NCBI RefSeq assembly: GCF_029537485.1
Contig: NZ_JARPUS010000007.1
Span: 1-64,000 of the forward strand
Direction of reading: 5' to 3'
DNA length: 64,000 bases
Source: Pseudomonas sp. GOM6
GTDB lineage: Bacteria > Pseudomonadota > Gammaproteobacteria > Pseudomonadales > Pseudomonadaceae
Shown one piece after another: positions 54,109 through 63,632 of the stretch. A model generated the notes under the pieces. It did no database searches. It was not told where the DNA came from and saw only the letters and a program-made list of their open reading frames with translations. The translations under genes were made by a program, and so were the position numbers. Positions within the stretch are counted from its first letter, which is position 1, and the number at the start of each line of letters is the position of its first letter.

Positions 54109-56256
54109 TCAGGCAATCTCGCGGCGAAACGGAGGCAGTGCGTTGAGGATGGCCTTGCCGTAGCGCTGAGTCACCACTCGCCGATCCAACAGGGTGATGG
54201 TGCCGCGATCCGCCTCGGTACGCAGCAGGCGACCGCAGGCCTGGATCAGACGCAGCGAGGCATCGGGCACGGCAATCTCCATGAACGGATTGCCGCCGCG
54301 CGCTTCGATCCACTCGGCCAGGGCCGCCTCCACCGGGTCGTCCGGCACGGCGAAGGGAATCTTCGCGATCACCACATGCTCGCAGTAGGCGCCGGGCAGG
54401 TCGACACCCTCGGCGAAACTGGCCAGGCCAAACAGCACACTCTCTTCACCGTCGTCGACCCGCGCCTTGTGCTTGTTCAGGGTTTCCTGTTTGGACAGGT
54501 TGCCCTGGATCAGCACACGCTTGCGCCAGTCACGGTCGAGGCCGTCGAACACATCCTGCATCTGCTTGCGCGAGGAGAACAGCACCAGGGTGCCGCGTGC
54601 GCCCTTCACCAGCTCCGGCAAGTCGCGAATGATAGCCGCGGTGTGGGCGGCGGCGTCACGCGGGTCGGCCTTGAGGTCCGGCACCCGCAGTAGGCCGGCG
54701 TCGGCATGGTGGAACGGGCTGGGCACTACGGCGGTCACGGCCGCCTTGGGCAAGCCGGAGCGCATGCGGAAGCGGTCGAAGGTGCCCAGCGCGGTCAGGG
54801 TGGCCGAGGTCACCAGAGCGCCGTAAGCGACATTCCACAGATTGCGGCGCAGGGTCTCGGCGGCCAGGATCGGGCTGGCGTTGACCTCGATATCGAACGC
54901 CGCACCGCTTTCGGCCAGGGTCAGCCAGCGTGCCATGGGCGGGCTGTCTTCCGGGTCCTCGATGGTGAAGGCGGTCCACAGTTCCCAGTTGCCCTGGGCG
55001 CGGGCCAGCAGGCTGCCGAACAGTGGGTACCACTCTTCGGCCTGGTGGCTGGCCAGGCCGAGGCTGGTGCCCTCGTCGTCCATGGCCTGCTTGAGCAGTT
55101 CGGTGAGACGGGTAAACACGTCGGTGAGCTTGGCGAAGCCCTTCTTCAGCTCGATGCCCAGATCGCGCAGATGCTCGGGCACCAGGCCGCCCTCGAAGCG
55201 ATGACGCGGGCGCTCGCGGCCTTCCATGTCCTCGCCGGCACGGAAATCAGCCAGCTGCTCGCAGGCGCTGAACATGAACTGCTGCTGGGTACGCAACTCG
55301 CGCGCCTGCTCGGGCACCTGTTCGATCAGGCGACCGAGGTCACCCGGCAGCGGATGCTGGGCCAGCAACTTGGTCAGGTTCTTCTCTACCTGACCGAGCC
55401 AATCGGCGGTGCTGCGCAAACGAGTGAAATGAGCGAAGTGGCCGATGGCCTTGTCTGGCAGGTGATGGCCCTCGTCGAACACATAAAGCGTCTCGCGCGG
55501 GTCGGGCAGCACGGCGCCACCGCCCAGGGCCAGGTCGGCCAACACCATGTCGTGGTTGGTGACGATCACGTCGACCTTGGTCATACCCTCGCGCGCTTTA
55601 TAGAAGGCGCACTGCTGGAAGTTCGGGCAGTGGCGGTTGGTGCACTGGCTGTGGTCGGTGGTCAGGGTGCCCCAGACCTGATCTTCCAGCTCCTCGGGCC
55701 AGCTGTCGCGGTCGCCGTCCCAGCGGTTGCCGGCGAGCTTCTCGATCATCTTGCTGTAGAGCTTCTGGCTCTGCTCGTCGACGTCGATGCGGAAGCCTTC
55801 CTCCTCGAACATCTGCGCGGTGGCACTCTGCGCCTGGCCTTCCTGCAGCAGCATGTCCAGTTTGGACAGGCACAGGTAGCGGCCCCGGCCTTTGGCCAGG
55901 GCGAAGCTGAACTGCAGGCCGGCGTTGCGCATCAGGTCAGGCAGGTCCTTGTGCACGATCTGCTCCTGCAACGCCACGGTCGCGGTGGCGATCACCAGGC
56001 GCTTGCCGGCGGCCTTGGCGGAAGGGATGGCAGCCAGGCTGTAGGCGACCGTCTTGCCGGTACCAGTACCCGCCTCCACCGCCACCACCGCCGGTTCGCC
56101 GTCACGCTGGCCTTCGTCATTGGTCTTGATCGCGCCAAGCACCTTCGCCACTTCGGCGATCATCAGGCGCTGGCCATAGCGGGCCTTGAGCCCCTTGGCT
56201 TCGAGGAAACGGCTGTAGGCGCCCTGGATCTGGGACTTGAGTTCGGAGCTGAGCAT
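54109..56256 (-). CDS. dinG: ATP-dependent DNA helicase DinG
   Basis: An XPD-like iron-sulfur helicase that resolves R-loops and replication-transcription conflicts. 715 residues. Walker A is AGTGTGKT (about residue 57), the DEAH equivalent is FDEGHHLPD, and the iron-sulfur Cys residues are YLCL and CTNRHCPNFQQC. The C-terminal motif V-VI GLASFAEGVDLPG and LIQACGRLLRTEADRG are present. Normal length for E. coli type DinG. Divergent from the CopD gene. Confidence 0.94.
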   Translation of the reverse strand: MLSSELKSQIQGAYSRFLEAKGLKARYGQRLMIAEVAKVLGAIKTNDEGQRDGEPAVVAVEAGTGTGKTVAYSLAAIPSAKAAGKRLVIATATVALQEQIVHKDLPDLMRNAGLQFSFALAKGRGRYLCLSKLDMLLQEGQAQSATAQMFEEEGFRIDVDEQSQKLYSKMIEKLAGNRWDGDRDSWPEELEDQVWGTLTTDHSQCTNRHCPNFQQCAFYKAREGMTKVDVIVTNHDMVLADLALGGGAVLPDPRETLYVFDEGHHLPDKAIGHFAHFTRLRSTADWLGQVEKNLTKLLAQHPLPGDLGRLIEQVPEQARELRTQQQFMFSACEQLADFRAGEDMEGRERPRHRFEGGLVPEHLRDLGIELKKGFAKLTDVFTRLTELLKQAMDDEGTSLGLASHQAEEWYPLFGSLLARAQGNWELWTAFTIEDPEDSPPMARWLTLAESGAAFDIEVNASPILAAETLRRNLWNVAYGALVTSATLTALGTFDRFRMRSGLPKAAVTAVVPSPFHHADAGLLRVPDLKADPRDAAAHTAAIIRDLPELVKGARGTLVLFSSRKQMQDVFDGLDRDWRKRVLIQGNLSKQETLNKHKARVDDGEESVLFGLASFAEGVDLPGAYCEHVVIAKIPFAVPDDPVEAALAEWIEARGGNPFMEIAVPDASLRLIQACGRLLRTEADRGTITLLDRRVVTQRYGKAILNALPPFRREIA

Positions 56257-56335
56257 GGGCGCGAAAGGCTGGATAAATTTTCAGTAGTTTACCGATAGGT
56301 TATGCTCGCGCGCCATCGTTAACCGGAGCCTGCCG

Positions 56336-56800
56336 ATGACCGTATTCGCTGCCCTTTACTCCCTACACACCCTGGCCGCCCTGATCTGGGTTGGCGGCAT
56401 GTTCTTCGCCTGGATGATTCTGCGCCCGGCCGCGGTGGCCAAACTGCAGGCTCCGGAACGCCTGGCCCTGTGGCAGGAAGTGTTCCGCCGCTTCTTTCTG
56501 TGGGTGTGGATCGCCGTACTGGTCCTGCCGATTTCCGGCATGGGCATGCTGCATCTACGCTTCGCCGGCTTCGAAGCCGCACCGCGTTATGTACAGATCA
56601 TGATGGGGCTGTACCTGGTGATGCTGGCGCTGTTCCTGCGGATCCAGTTGCTGCAATACCCTCAACTCAAGCGTGCAGTTGAGTCTCAGCAATGGCCGCA
56701 AGGTGGCGAAATATTGGGGCACATTCGCCGCCTGGTAGGCAGCAACCTGTTGGTGGGACTGGCACTGGTTGCCATTGCGGCAGCCCGACCGGGCTTCTGA
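56336..56800 (+). CDS. CopD-family membrane protein
   Basis: 154 residues, four membrane segments (about 5-27, 50-70, 80-105, 130-150). The LHTLAALIWVGGMFFAWMILRP start (two blocks) and the conserved His/Trp pattern fit the CopD/YebZ-like family linked to copper handling. SD GGAG near the ATG. No copper genes adjoin. Confidence 0.82.
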   Translation: MTVFAALYSLHTLAALIWVGGMFFAWMILRPAAVAKLQAPERLALWQEVFRRFFLWVWIAVLVLPISGMGMLHLRFAGFEAAPRYVQIMMGLYLVMLALFLRIQLLQYPQLKRAVESQQWPQGGEILGHIRRLVGSNLLVGLALVAIAAARPGF

Positions 56801-56807
56801 TCAAAAG

Positions 56808-56840
56808 CTCCTGCGCTACCGTGCAAGGGCAGCGCAGGAG
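56808..56840. terminator. hairpin between converging copD-like and OmpA-like genes
   Basis: CTCCTGCGCT (56808-56817) pairs with AGCGCAGGAG (56831-56840), 10 bp. It sits between two converging genes but has only a short, weak T run (TTACTT), so termination is possible, not certain. Confidence 0.5.
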
Positions 56841-56866
56841 TTACTTGCACTAACAAACGTGGCGAC

Positions 56867-57601
56867 TCATGGCTGCGCCTCGACCGCCGCCTCCACTCGG
56901 CGATTGACGGCTCGACCCTCGTCGGTTTCATTGTCGGCAACCGGCCTGGACTCGCCATAACCCACCGACGACACCCGATCACCCTCCACGCCATACTGGT
57001 TGACCAGTACGTCACGCACCGCATTGGCACGGCGCTCGGAGAGCCCTTGGTTGTAGGCATCGGAGCCTACGGAGTCGGTATGGCCTTCGACCACGGTCGA
57101 GGTCTGCGGGTACTGCTTCATGAAGTCAGCCAGGCTCTGGATATCAGCCATGCTGTCTTCCTTGACCACAGACTTGTCGAAGTCGAATTTGACATCCAAC
57201 TCGACACGTACCGCGTCAGTCGCTTCGACAATCGGCTCCATGGGCGCCGCGGTATCCGGATATTCCGGCAGCGGACAGCCGTTATGACGCACTTCAGTGT
57301 CGGGAGGCGTTTCGGGGCAACGATCACGACGGTCATGCACACCATCGCCATCCTCGTCACCATCCTGGGCATAGCAAACCAGAGTGCCAATAATGGCACC
57401 AGCCACTGCACCTCCAGCTGCCCAGGTAGAACTTTCGATTGCACCAAGACCACCGCCGGCTAAGCCGCCCAGCACGGTGCAAATAGGCCAGTTCCCTTGG
57501 TTGAGTGGCGCGTCTCCCGTACTGGAAGTCGTGGTACAACCAGAAAGAACACTGCTGACCAAGAGAAGGGGTACTGCAGCCCTTGAGAGTCTTGTTCTCA
57601 T
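56867..57601 (-). CDS. OmpA-domain lipoprotein with thrombospondin type 3-like repeats
   Basis: 244 residues. Lipobox LSGC (Cys22). A glycine-zipper (GLAGGGLGAIESSTWAAGGAVAGAIIGT, about 45-75) is followed by a calcium-binding TSP3-type stretch (DGDEDGDGVHDRRDRCPETPPDTEVRHNGCP, about 80-112, described in pieces) and an OmpA domain (about 130-238: KFDFDKSVVKE, EGHTDSVGSDAYNQGLSERRA, GEGRAVNRRVEA). Start at 57601 for the lipobox. It is close kin of the gene at 57728. Confidence 0.88.
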   Translation of the reverse strand: MRTRLSRAAVPLLLVSSVLSGCTTTSSTGDAPLNQGNWPICTVLGGLAGGGLGAIESSTWAAGGAVAGAIIGTLVCYAQDGDEDGDGVHDRRDRCPETPPDTEVRHNGCPLPEYPDTAAPMEPIVEATDAVRVELDVKFDFDKSVVKEDSMADIQSLADFMKQYPQTSTVVEGHTDSVGSDAYNQGLSERRANAVRDVLVNQYGVEGDRVSSVGYGESRPVADNETDEGRAVNRRVEAAVEAQP

Positions 57602-57680
57602 GGCGGGGATCTCCTGTGTCACCGGTTGACTACCGGTAACACAGGAGTAAAGACCCGTCCCCCAAAGTGTACAAGCCAAC

Positions 57681-57718
57681 GCCCGGTTGACGACCTATCG
57701 ACAGTCGTCATTCCGGGC
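57681..57718 (-). terminator. imperfect hairpin downstream of the OmpA-like gene at 57728
   Basis: GCCCGG-TTGACGAC pairs with GTCGTCATTCCGGGC around a 9-base loop, with one mismatch/bulge. It lies 9 bp below the stop of the upstream gene. There is no obvious T run on the minus strand, so it may end, or only slow, transcription into the next gene. Confidence 0.5.
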
Positions 57719-57727
57719 CTCGGTTAC

Positions 57728-58348
57728 TTAGGGGCGAGCTTCTACTTCGGCCTCAACGCGACGGTTGATGGCACGACCTTCAGCAGTGGCGTTGTCAGCC
57801 ACCGGACGGCTTTCGCCATAACCCACCGAGCTCACACGATCGGCACCTACGCCATACTGATCGACCAGTACGTCGCGCACGGCGTTGGCACGGCGCTCGG
57901 ACAGGCCCTGGTTGTAGGCATCGGTACCGACGGAGTCAGTGTGACCTTCAACCACGGTAGTGGTTTGCGGGTACTGGCTCATGAAGTCGGCCAGGGACTT
58001 GATGTCGCCTTGGCTTTCTTCCTTGACCACGGCCTTGTCGAAGTCGAACTTGACGTCCAGCTCGACACGTACCGGCTCGGCAGGCTCAGGAACAACTTCT
58101 TCAACCACCACTTCCTCGACAACAACCTGCTCCTCGGCGCCATGCACCCAGCAATAGGCTGCGGCCAGGCCAGCACCCAACAGGGCACCACCACCCGCCC
58201 ATTCGGAACTTTCAATAGCGCCCAGCGCTGCGCCTGTCACACCGCCAACGGCGGCGCAGGTTGGCCAATCGGTTTTCTGAATACCGGCACAACCGGTCAA
58301 CAGGCCGCTTGCCAGGATCAGAGGTACTGCTTTCCTTGTGATACTCAT
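57728..58348 (-). CDS. OmpA-domain lipoprotein, paralogue
   Basis: 206 residues. Lipobox LTGC (Cys20), glycine zipper (GVTGAALGAIESSEWAGGGALLGAGLAAA, about 35-63), then a Val/Glu-rich spacer (VVVEEVVVEEVV) in place of the TSP3 repeats of the neighbour, and an OmpA domain (KFDFDKAVVKEES, EGHTDSVGTDAYNQGLSERRA). It is the upstream partner of the lipoprotein at 56867, separated by 126 bp. Both are likely peptidoglycan-linked outer-membrane proteins. Confidence 0.88.
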   Translation of the reverse strand: MSITRKAVPLILASGLLTGCAGIQKTDWPTCAAVGGVTGAALGAIESSEWAGGGALLGAGLAAAYCWVHGAEEQVVVEEVVVEEVVPEPAEPVRVELDVKFDFDKAVVKEESQGDIKSLADFMSQYPQTTTVVEGHTDSVGTDAYNQGLSERRANAVRDVLVDQYGVGADRVSSVGYGESRPVADNATAEGRAINRRVEAEVEARP

Positions 58349-58511
58349 TTCTTAGGTCTCCTGAGGGAAATCGGCATGGAACCGACAGCAAAGAAGTAAA
58401 GATTGCTTCCTTACTATCCGCTAGTTATAGGCAGTTTCCGGGCCTACTTCCACAGCTAGGCCAAATTTTCTCGACGCGATAGGCTTGCTGTTCGCTTTAG
58501 GGAACCCGTCG

Positions 58512-59009
58512 ATGAGTCAGAACCTATCCCCCCGCACCCCCCAACAGTCAATTGCAGCGTTGCTCGATCACCACATGCCGCAGCGCGTGCTACTGGTAGG
58601 CGCCAGCCAATTGCCTGCCCTGGAGGCATTTCACCAGGCTCACCCAGGGTCCGTACTGGCCCATGCCGATGCCGGCGCATTGCCGGCTGAACTGGCAGCC
58701 CAGCGCTACGACCTGGCACTGATCGTGGACTGCCTGGAGCACCTGCCCAAACGCACCGCATTGGAACTGCTGGGTGGTATTCGCAACCTCAATGCCAGCA
58801 GGCTGGCCGTGCTGGTCGACCTGGACGCCTGCGACTGGGAAGAAACCGATTTCTTCGCCCTGGCCCTGCAAGACAGCGAGCGCTTCAAGCGGGACGAGCA
58901 GGTGCTGCACCTGTTCACCTACGACCTGCATGATTACAAACAGGTACCTGACTGGCTGAATGCCAAGTTCTGGGCCAACCCGGAAAACTTTGGCAAATAC
59001 TGGTGGTAA
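58512..59009 (+). CDS. DUF6231 family protein (methyltransferase-like fold)
   Basis: 165 residues. The pattern [43 protein letters not shown] (two blocks) and the terminal GKYWW resembles a small SAM-methyltransferase-like fold, but I cannot see a glycine-rich SAM loop, and the family is without assigned function. Start at the ATG at 58512 ([11 protein letters not shown]) after the GGGAACC context; a start at 58485 is possible. It is 4 bp before the ychJ gene. Confidence 0.75.
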   Translation: MSQNLSPRTPQQSIAALLDHHMPQRVLLVGASQLPALEAFHQAHPGSVLAHADAGALPAELAAQRYDLALIVDCLEHLPKRTALELLGGIRNLNASRLAVLVDLDACDWEETDFFALALQDSERFKRDEQVLHLFTYDLHDYKQVPDWLNAKFWANPENFGKYWW

Positions 59010-59013
59010 CTCC

Positions 59014-59484
59014 ATGAACCAGACGTGCCACTGCGGTAGCGGCGACCCGCTGGAAGCCTGTTGCGACAAATATCACCAGGGCACTCCCGCTCCCAGCGCA
59101 GAGGCCCTGATGCGCTCACGCTACAGCGCCTATGTGCTGGGCCTGATCGACTACCTGCGCGACACCACCCTGCCCGCCCAGCAGAGCGGTCTGGATCTGG
59201 CCGGCATTCGCGCCTGGAGCCTGGGCAGTACCTGGCTCGGGCTCGAGGTGGAAAGCAGCGAGGTGATTGGCGCACAACCAGAGCACGCCTTCGTCACGTT
59301 CACCGCCAGCTGGCACGACGGCACCAGCCAACACAGTCATCGCGAACGCTCAGCCTTCGTGCAGCGCAACGGGCGCTGGTATTTCATTGATCCAACCGTC
59401 GCCCTCAAGGTGGGCCGCAATGACGCCTGCCCCTGCGGCAGCGGGCAGAAATTCAAGAAGTGCTGCAGCGCTTATATGAGCTAA
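59014..59484 (+). CDS. ychJ: YchJ-family SEC-C protein
   Basis: 156 residues. An N-terminal Cys cluster ([13 protein letters not shown], residues 5-17), the middle YchJ domain ([16 protein letters not shown] and FYD-type strand), and a C-terminal SEC-C motif ([13 protein letters not shown], about 141-153) that binds Zn. The family is UPF0225/YchJ. A zinc-related role is likely; detailed function unknown. Start at 59014 gives [10 protein letters not shown]. Confidence 0.92.
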   Translation: MNQTCHCGSGDPLEACCDKYHQGTPAPSAEALMRSRYSAYVLGLIDYLRDTTLPAQQSGLDLAGIRAWSLGSTWLGLEVESSEVIGAQPEHAFVTFTASWHDGTSQHSHRERSAFVQRNGRWYFIDPTVALKVGRNDACPCGSGQKFKKCCSAYMS

Positions 59485-59587
59485 AAGAAAAGTCTTCGGG
59501 AGTCGAAAACAACAGAGAGAAGTGCATGCGCCAGCAACGACAGATGGCCGCGGTGCACACCGGCATAGACCAGACCACGCCATAGCA

Positions 59588-59619
59588 CGAGGCCCGCATC
59601 AGCGGGCCTCGGTGTTTAT
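59588..59619 (+). terminator. rho-independent terminator after ychJ
   Basis: CGAGGCCCGC (59588-59597) pairs with GCGGGCCTCG (59602-59611) around ATCA and is followed by GTGTTTATT. The T-rich side favours the plus strand. The convergent gene at 59616 runs through the same site. Confidence 0.75.
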
Positions 59620-60182
59620 TCCTGCAGCTTGAGGTGCGAAGTATCCGGTGGAGGCGCTGGCGGAGCATTCTTGGCCTGGCCCATATCACTGCCGACCGGA
59701 GCCAGACTGAATTGCGACATATCGACCTGCGGCGCCTGCGCTGGTGGCTTGGCATCCTGCAAATCGGCACCGACCGGGGCAATGCCGAAATCCGGTGCTT
59801 CGACTTCACTAAAAGCCGCCATGTATTCATCGCGGGGGATCACCCGGGTACTGCCACTCGTCGAAGCAGGAGCAGGGGCGGGGACGGGGACGGGGACGGG
59901 AGCTGGTGCAGGCTCCGGCACGGCAGGTGGCGGCGCCATATCCACCTCCTCCACCTGCAGGGCCTGTACCAGGGCTATTGCACCGGCGCGCTCCATGGTC
60001 GAGCGATACTTCTCGGCACCCGCCGCATCCAGCCCGCTTTTGATCACGATGCGCCGTCCGGAGAACAGCAAGGCAATGCGCTGCTCGTCAGCCTGAAACA
60101 GCCGCGCCAGGTTCGCCTTCACCTGCTCTACGGCAGCTCCGGGCACCACCTGCCCGGAGAAGGCAATCTCGTAAAGACTCAT
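59616..60182 (-). CDS. uncharacterised protein with Pro/Val repeat
   Basis: 188 residues. The first 75 (MSLYEIAFSGQ, LARLFQADEQRIALLFSGRRIVIKSGLD in pieces) form a conserved small domain of unknown function seen in several gammaproteobacteria; the name is not known to me. Next is a low-complexity stretch built of PAPAPVPVPVPAPAPA encoded by repeated GGGACG hexamers (about 59875-59901), then a Pro/Ala-rich tail with two similar blocks ending in APVGADLQDAK and APVGSDMGQAK. Start at 60182 (MSLYEIAFSGQ). No membrane segment. Function unknown. Confidence 0.65.
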   Translation of the reverse strand: MSLYEIAFSGQVVPGAAVEQVKANLARLFQADEQRIALLFSGRRIVIKSGLDAAGAEKYRSTMERAGAIALVQALQVEEVDMAPPPAVPEPAPAPVPVPVPAPAPASTSGSTRVIPRDEYMAAFSEVEAPDFGIAPVGADLQDAKPPAQAPQVDMSQFSLAPVGSDMGQAKNAPPAPPPDTSHLKLQE

Positions 60183-60292
60183 GGTCACACTCCCGTCCAA
60201 TTCGGGCCTCAGTATGGCGCAGTTTTTCCCCGCACTGCAGCTAGCCAGCCAGTACACGCTTGTTACACTGCGGCAACCATTGGAGTTTCTCG

Positions 60293-60793
60293 ATGCTTAT
60301 ACGGGCGCCACATACAACAACTATCGCCCTGACATTGCTGATGCTACTGGCCACCAGCCTAAGTGGTTGTGCCAGTTGGTTTGCCAGCGATTTTCAGGAC
60401 CCTCACGTCCATCTGGTCAAGGTCGACGTGATTAAAGCGCGCCTGCACGAGCAACGCTTCAGCCTGCGCTTTCGCATCGACAACCCCAACGACACGGCGC
60501 TAGCTATTCGCGGCCTGATCTACGACATTCAGCTCAACGGTGTACCGCTAGCAAACGGCAAGTCCAGCCACTCCATCGAAGTACCTGCCCACGGCCGCAG
60601 CGACTACGAGGTGGCGGTGCGCACCAATCTCTGGCGTCACCTCAAAAAACTGGTCAAGTCCCTGGAAAACCCCGAACAAGCCATTCGCTACCAGCTGCGC
60701 GGCGAGGTCAAGGCCGGTAGCTGGCTGTTTGGCCGCAACGTGCATCTACAGCGCAATGGCGAGATAATCCCCGGCGATTACATCCCGGAGTGA
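60293..60793 (+). CDS. LEA14-like lipoprotein (LEA type 2)
   Basis: 166 residues. Lipobox LSGC (Cys26). The rest is a WHy/LEA type 2 beta domain: [34 protein letters not shown] (described in two parts) and ELRGEVK-like strands, with the NPN-type motif of the family. WHy domains are linked to stress tolerance and to desiccation proteins. Start at 60293 begins at the signal peptide; a start at 60260 would precede it with unrelated residues. It overlaps the next gene region by context, 5 bp before the SEC-C gene. Confidence 0.83.
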   Translation: MLIRAPHTTTIALTLLMLLATSLSGCASWFASDFQDPHVHLVKVDVIKARLHEQRFSLRFRIDNPNDTALAIRGLIYDIQLNGVPLANGKSSHSIEVPAHGRSDYEVAVRTNLWRHLKKLVKSLENPEQAIRYQLRGEVKAGSWLFGRNVHLQRNGEIIPGDYIPE

Positions 60794-60798
60794 GCGTC

Positions 60799-60996
<198 letters not shown>

Positions 60997-61106
60997 TCTG
61001 AACTGATGGTCGACAGGGCTTACCGCCCTGTCGCGCCCCTACTCTGCTTCACGTTCGCCCTCTACAATTCGCACCCATCATCCGTCTCCCGCGCCAGGAG
61101 CCAGTC

Positions 61107-63632
61107 ATGGGTTCGCGCTTCCTTCGTCTTACCGTCCTCGCCACCCTGGGTAGCAGCCTGCTGCTCGGTGGCTGCCAGTCATTTCTCAACAGTCGTTATG
61201 CCGACAGCGTGCACCCAGACCAGGGCATCGTCCGCGTCCAGGGTCTGGCGCAGAGCGTGGTGGTACGGCGCAACGCGCTGGGCATGCCGCTGATCGAGAC
61301 CACCACCTTCCATGATGCCCTGTTCACCCTGGGCTACGTGCATGCTGCCGACCGCCTGAGCCAGATGGTCGGCATGCGCCTGTTGGCCGAGGGCCGCCTG
61401 GCGGAGATGAACGGCCCAGGCGTGCTGGAAATCGACCGCTTCATGCGCACGGTCAACCTGCGTGCCCAGTCCGAGGTGCTATACAAAAATGCCTCACCGC
61501 GGATCAAGAAGTTCTTCGAGGTCTACGCCCGCGGCGTCAACGCCTACCTGTTCCGCTACCGGGACAAGTTGCCGATGGACCTGGCCGAGAGCGGCTACCG
61601 CCCGGCCTACTGGAAGCCGGAAGACTCGGTACTGCTGTTCAGCCTGCTCAACTTCGGTCTGTCAGTGAACCTGCAGGAAGAAATCGCCGCCCTCACCCTG
61701 GCAGGCAAGGTCGGCGCAGACAAGCTGGCCTGGCTGCTGCCCACCTACCCCGACGAGCCGCTGCCCTTCGAGGAAGCCGAAAAACTGCGCGGCCTGAGCC
61801 TGGCCGGCAAGATTCCGGGACTGGCCGCAGTGAATGACGCCGCCGGCCAGGTCGCGGCACTGAACATGCTCGGCGTTGCCGCTTCCAACAACTGGGCCAT
61901 CGCCCCGCAGAACAGCCGCAGCGGCAAGAGCCTGCTGGCCAACGATACCCACCTGCCGCTGTCGATGCCCTCGGTGTGGAATTTCGTGCAGATCCGCTCG
62001 CCGAAATTCCAGGCCGCCGGCGTCTCCATCGCCGGGGTGCCGGCGGTGGTCGCCGGCTTCAACGGCAAGCTCGCCTGGGGCATGACCATGGTCATGGGCG
62101 ACAACCAGGACCTGTACCTGGAAAAGGTCAAACAGGAAGGTGGCCGCCTCTATTACCTGGCAGACGGCAAATGGCAGCCGGCGCGCGAGCGCCAGGAGAC
62201 TTTCTTTATCCGTGGCCAGCGGCCAATCCGTGAGACTGTCTGGGAAACCCGCCACGGCCCACTGCTCAACTCCGCCCTGGGCGAGCGCAAGATGCCGCTG
62301 CAGCCGCTGCCCTTCGCCAGCGGCTACGGCCTGGCCCTGCGCAGCATCCAGAGCGAGGCAGACCGCTCGATCGATGCCTTCTTCGACCTGTCCCGCGCGC
62401 AGTCGGTGGAGCAGGCCTTCGAAGCCACCCGCGACGTGCGCGCTATGGCCCTGAACATCGTGTTCGCCGACGCCCAGCACATCGGCTGGCAGGTCACTGG
62501 CCGCTACCCCAACCGCAAACAGGGCACGGGGCTGGTGCCCTCGCCCGGCTGGGACGGTGCCTATGACTGGGACGGCTACGCTGACCCCATGCTGCACCCT
62601 TATGATCAGGACCCGATGCAGGGCTGGCTGGGCACCGCCAACCACCGCACCGTGCCGCGTGGCTACGGCATGCAGCTGTCCAATTCCTGGTTCTACCCGG
62701 AGCGCGCCGAGCGCATCGCGCAACTGGCGGGGACCGGCAGACATGACCAGAAAAGCATGATCGCCATGCAGTACGACCAGACCACGCCTTTCGCCGGCAA
62801 GCTGCAGGCAATGCTCGACGCCCCAGGCATGGCCGCGCCACTGAAAAAAGCCATCGCCGCCCTGCCGGCCACCGAGCGCAGCAAGGCCGACGAAGCTTAC
62901 AAGCGTCTGATGGCCTTCGACGGTCGCATGGCTGCCACCTCGGCCGATGCCGCGCTGTACAGCGCCTTCCTGCAGGAAAGCGCACGGCAGACTTTCCTCG
63001 ACGAACTGGGCTCGGAAACCTCGCCGGCCTGGCAAGCCCTGGTGGACACCGCCAACAACAGCTACTCGGCCCAGGCCGACCACCTGCTCGGCCGCGACGA
63101 CAGTCCGTTCTGGGACGATGTGAAGACCGCGCAGAAGGAAGACAAGCCGGCGATCATGGCGCGCAGCCTGGCCGCTGCCGTCACCTACCTGGAAGGCAAA
63201 CTCGGCACCAACCGCAGCGCCTGGCAGTGGGGGGCGCTGCACCAGTACAGCTGGACCAGCAACGCGACCAAGATGGCGCCCTACCTGAGCGCCAGCCAGC
63301 GCAGCGCGATCGGCTCGATCAAGGGCTACCTGGACCGCGGCCCCTTCCCGGCCGGCGGCGACCACGGCACCCTCAACGTGGCGGCATACGAGTGGGGCAA
63401 CAACTTTGACGTGTGGCTGATCCCCGCCATGCGCATCATCGTCGACTTCGGGCTGCCCGAGCCGATGATCGGCGTCAACAGCTCCGGCCAGTCCGGCAAC
63501 CCGGCCAGCCCCCACTACGCCGACGGCATCGACGCCTGGCTCAAAGGCGGCTACATGAGTTTCCCCTTCCAGAGCGGTAACCTCGACAAGGTCTACGGCA
63601 GTAAGCGGCTCATGTTGATGCCAGGGCGCTGA
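61107..63632 (+). CDS. quiP: QuiP-like acyl-homoserine lactone acylase (penicillin acylase family)
   Basis: Ntn-hydrolase of the penicillin G acylase family, 841 residues. Lipoprotein-type signal peptide with LGGC (Cys23). The nucleophile Ser260 is in [12 protein letters not shown], the start of the beta chain after auto-cleavage at the Ala-Ser bond. The alpha chain has [14 protein letters not shown]. Length and gene context match P. aeruginosa QuiP, which deacylates long-chain homoserine lactones. Other members (PvdQ, HacB) are possible. Start at 61107 begins at the signal peptide. Confidence 0.83.
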   Translation: MGSRFLRLTVLATLGSSLLLGGCQSFLNSRYADSVHPDQGIVRVQGLAQSVVVRRNALGMPLIETTTFHDALFTLGYVHAADRLSQMVGMRLLAEGRLAEMNGPGVLEIDRFMRTVNLRAQSEVLYKNASPRIKKFFEVYARGVNAYLFRYRDKLPMDLAESGYRPAYWKPEDSVLLFSLLNFGLSVNLQEEIAALTLAGKVGADKLAWLLPTYPDEPLPFEEAEKLRGLSLAGKIPGLAAVNDAAGQVAALNMLGVAASNNWAIAPQNSRSGKSLLANDTHLPLSMPSVWNFVQIRSPKFQAAGVSIAGVPAVVAGFNGKLAWGMTMVMGDNQDLYLEKVKQEGGRLYYLADGKWQPARERQETFFIRGQRPIRETVWETRHGPLLNSALGERKMPLQPLPFASGYGLALRSIQSEADRSIDAFFDLSRAQSVEQAFEATRDVRAMALNIVFADAQHIGWQVTGRYPNRKQGTGLVPSPGWDGAYDWDGYADPMLHPYDQDPMQGWLGTANHRTVPRGYGMQLSNSWFYPERAERIAQLAGTGRHDQKSMIAMQYDQTTPFAGKLQAMLDAPGMAAPLKKAIAALPATERSKADEAYKRLMAFDGRMAATSADAALYSAFLQESARQTFLDELGSETSPAWQALVDTANNSYSAQADHLLGRDDSPFWDDVKTAQKEDKPAIMARSLAAAVTYLEGKLGTNRSAWQWGALHQYSWTSNATKMAPYLSASQRSAIGSIKGYLDRGPFPAGGDHGTLNVAAYEWGNNFDVWLIPAMRIIVDFGLPEPMIGVNSSGQSGNPASPHYADGIDAWLKGGYMSFPFQSGNLDKVYGSKRLMLMPGR

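Noticed and set aside
54706..56298. A long open frame on the plus strand opposite dinG
   Set aside because: Low-complexity antisense frame; DinG on the other strand has clear helicase motifs and the iron-sulfur cysteines.
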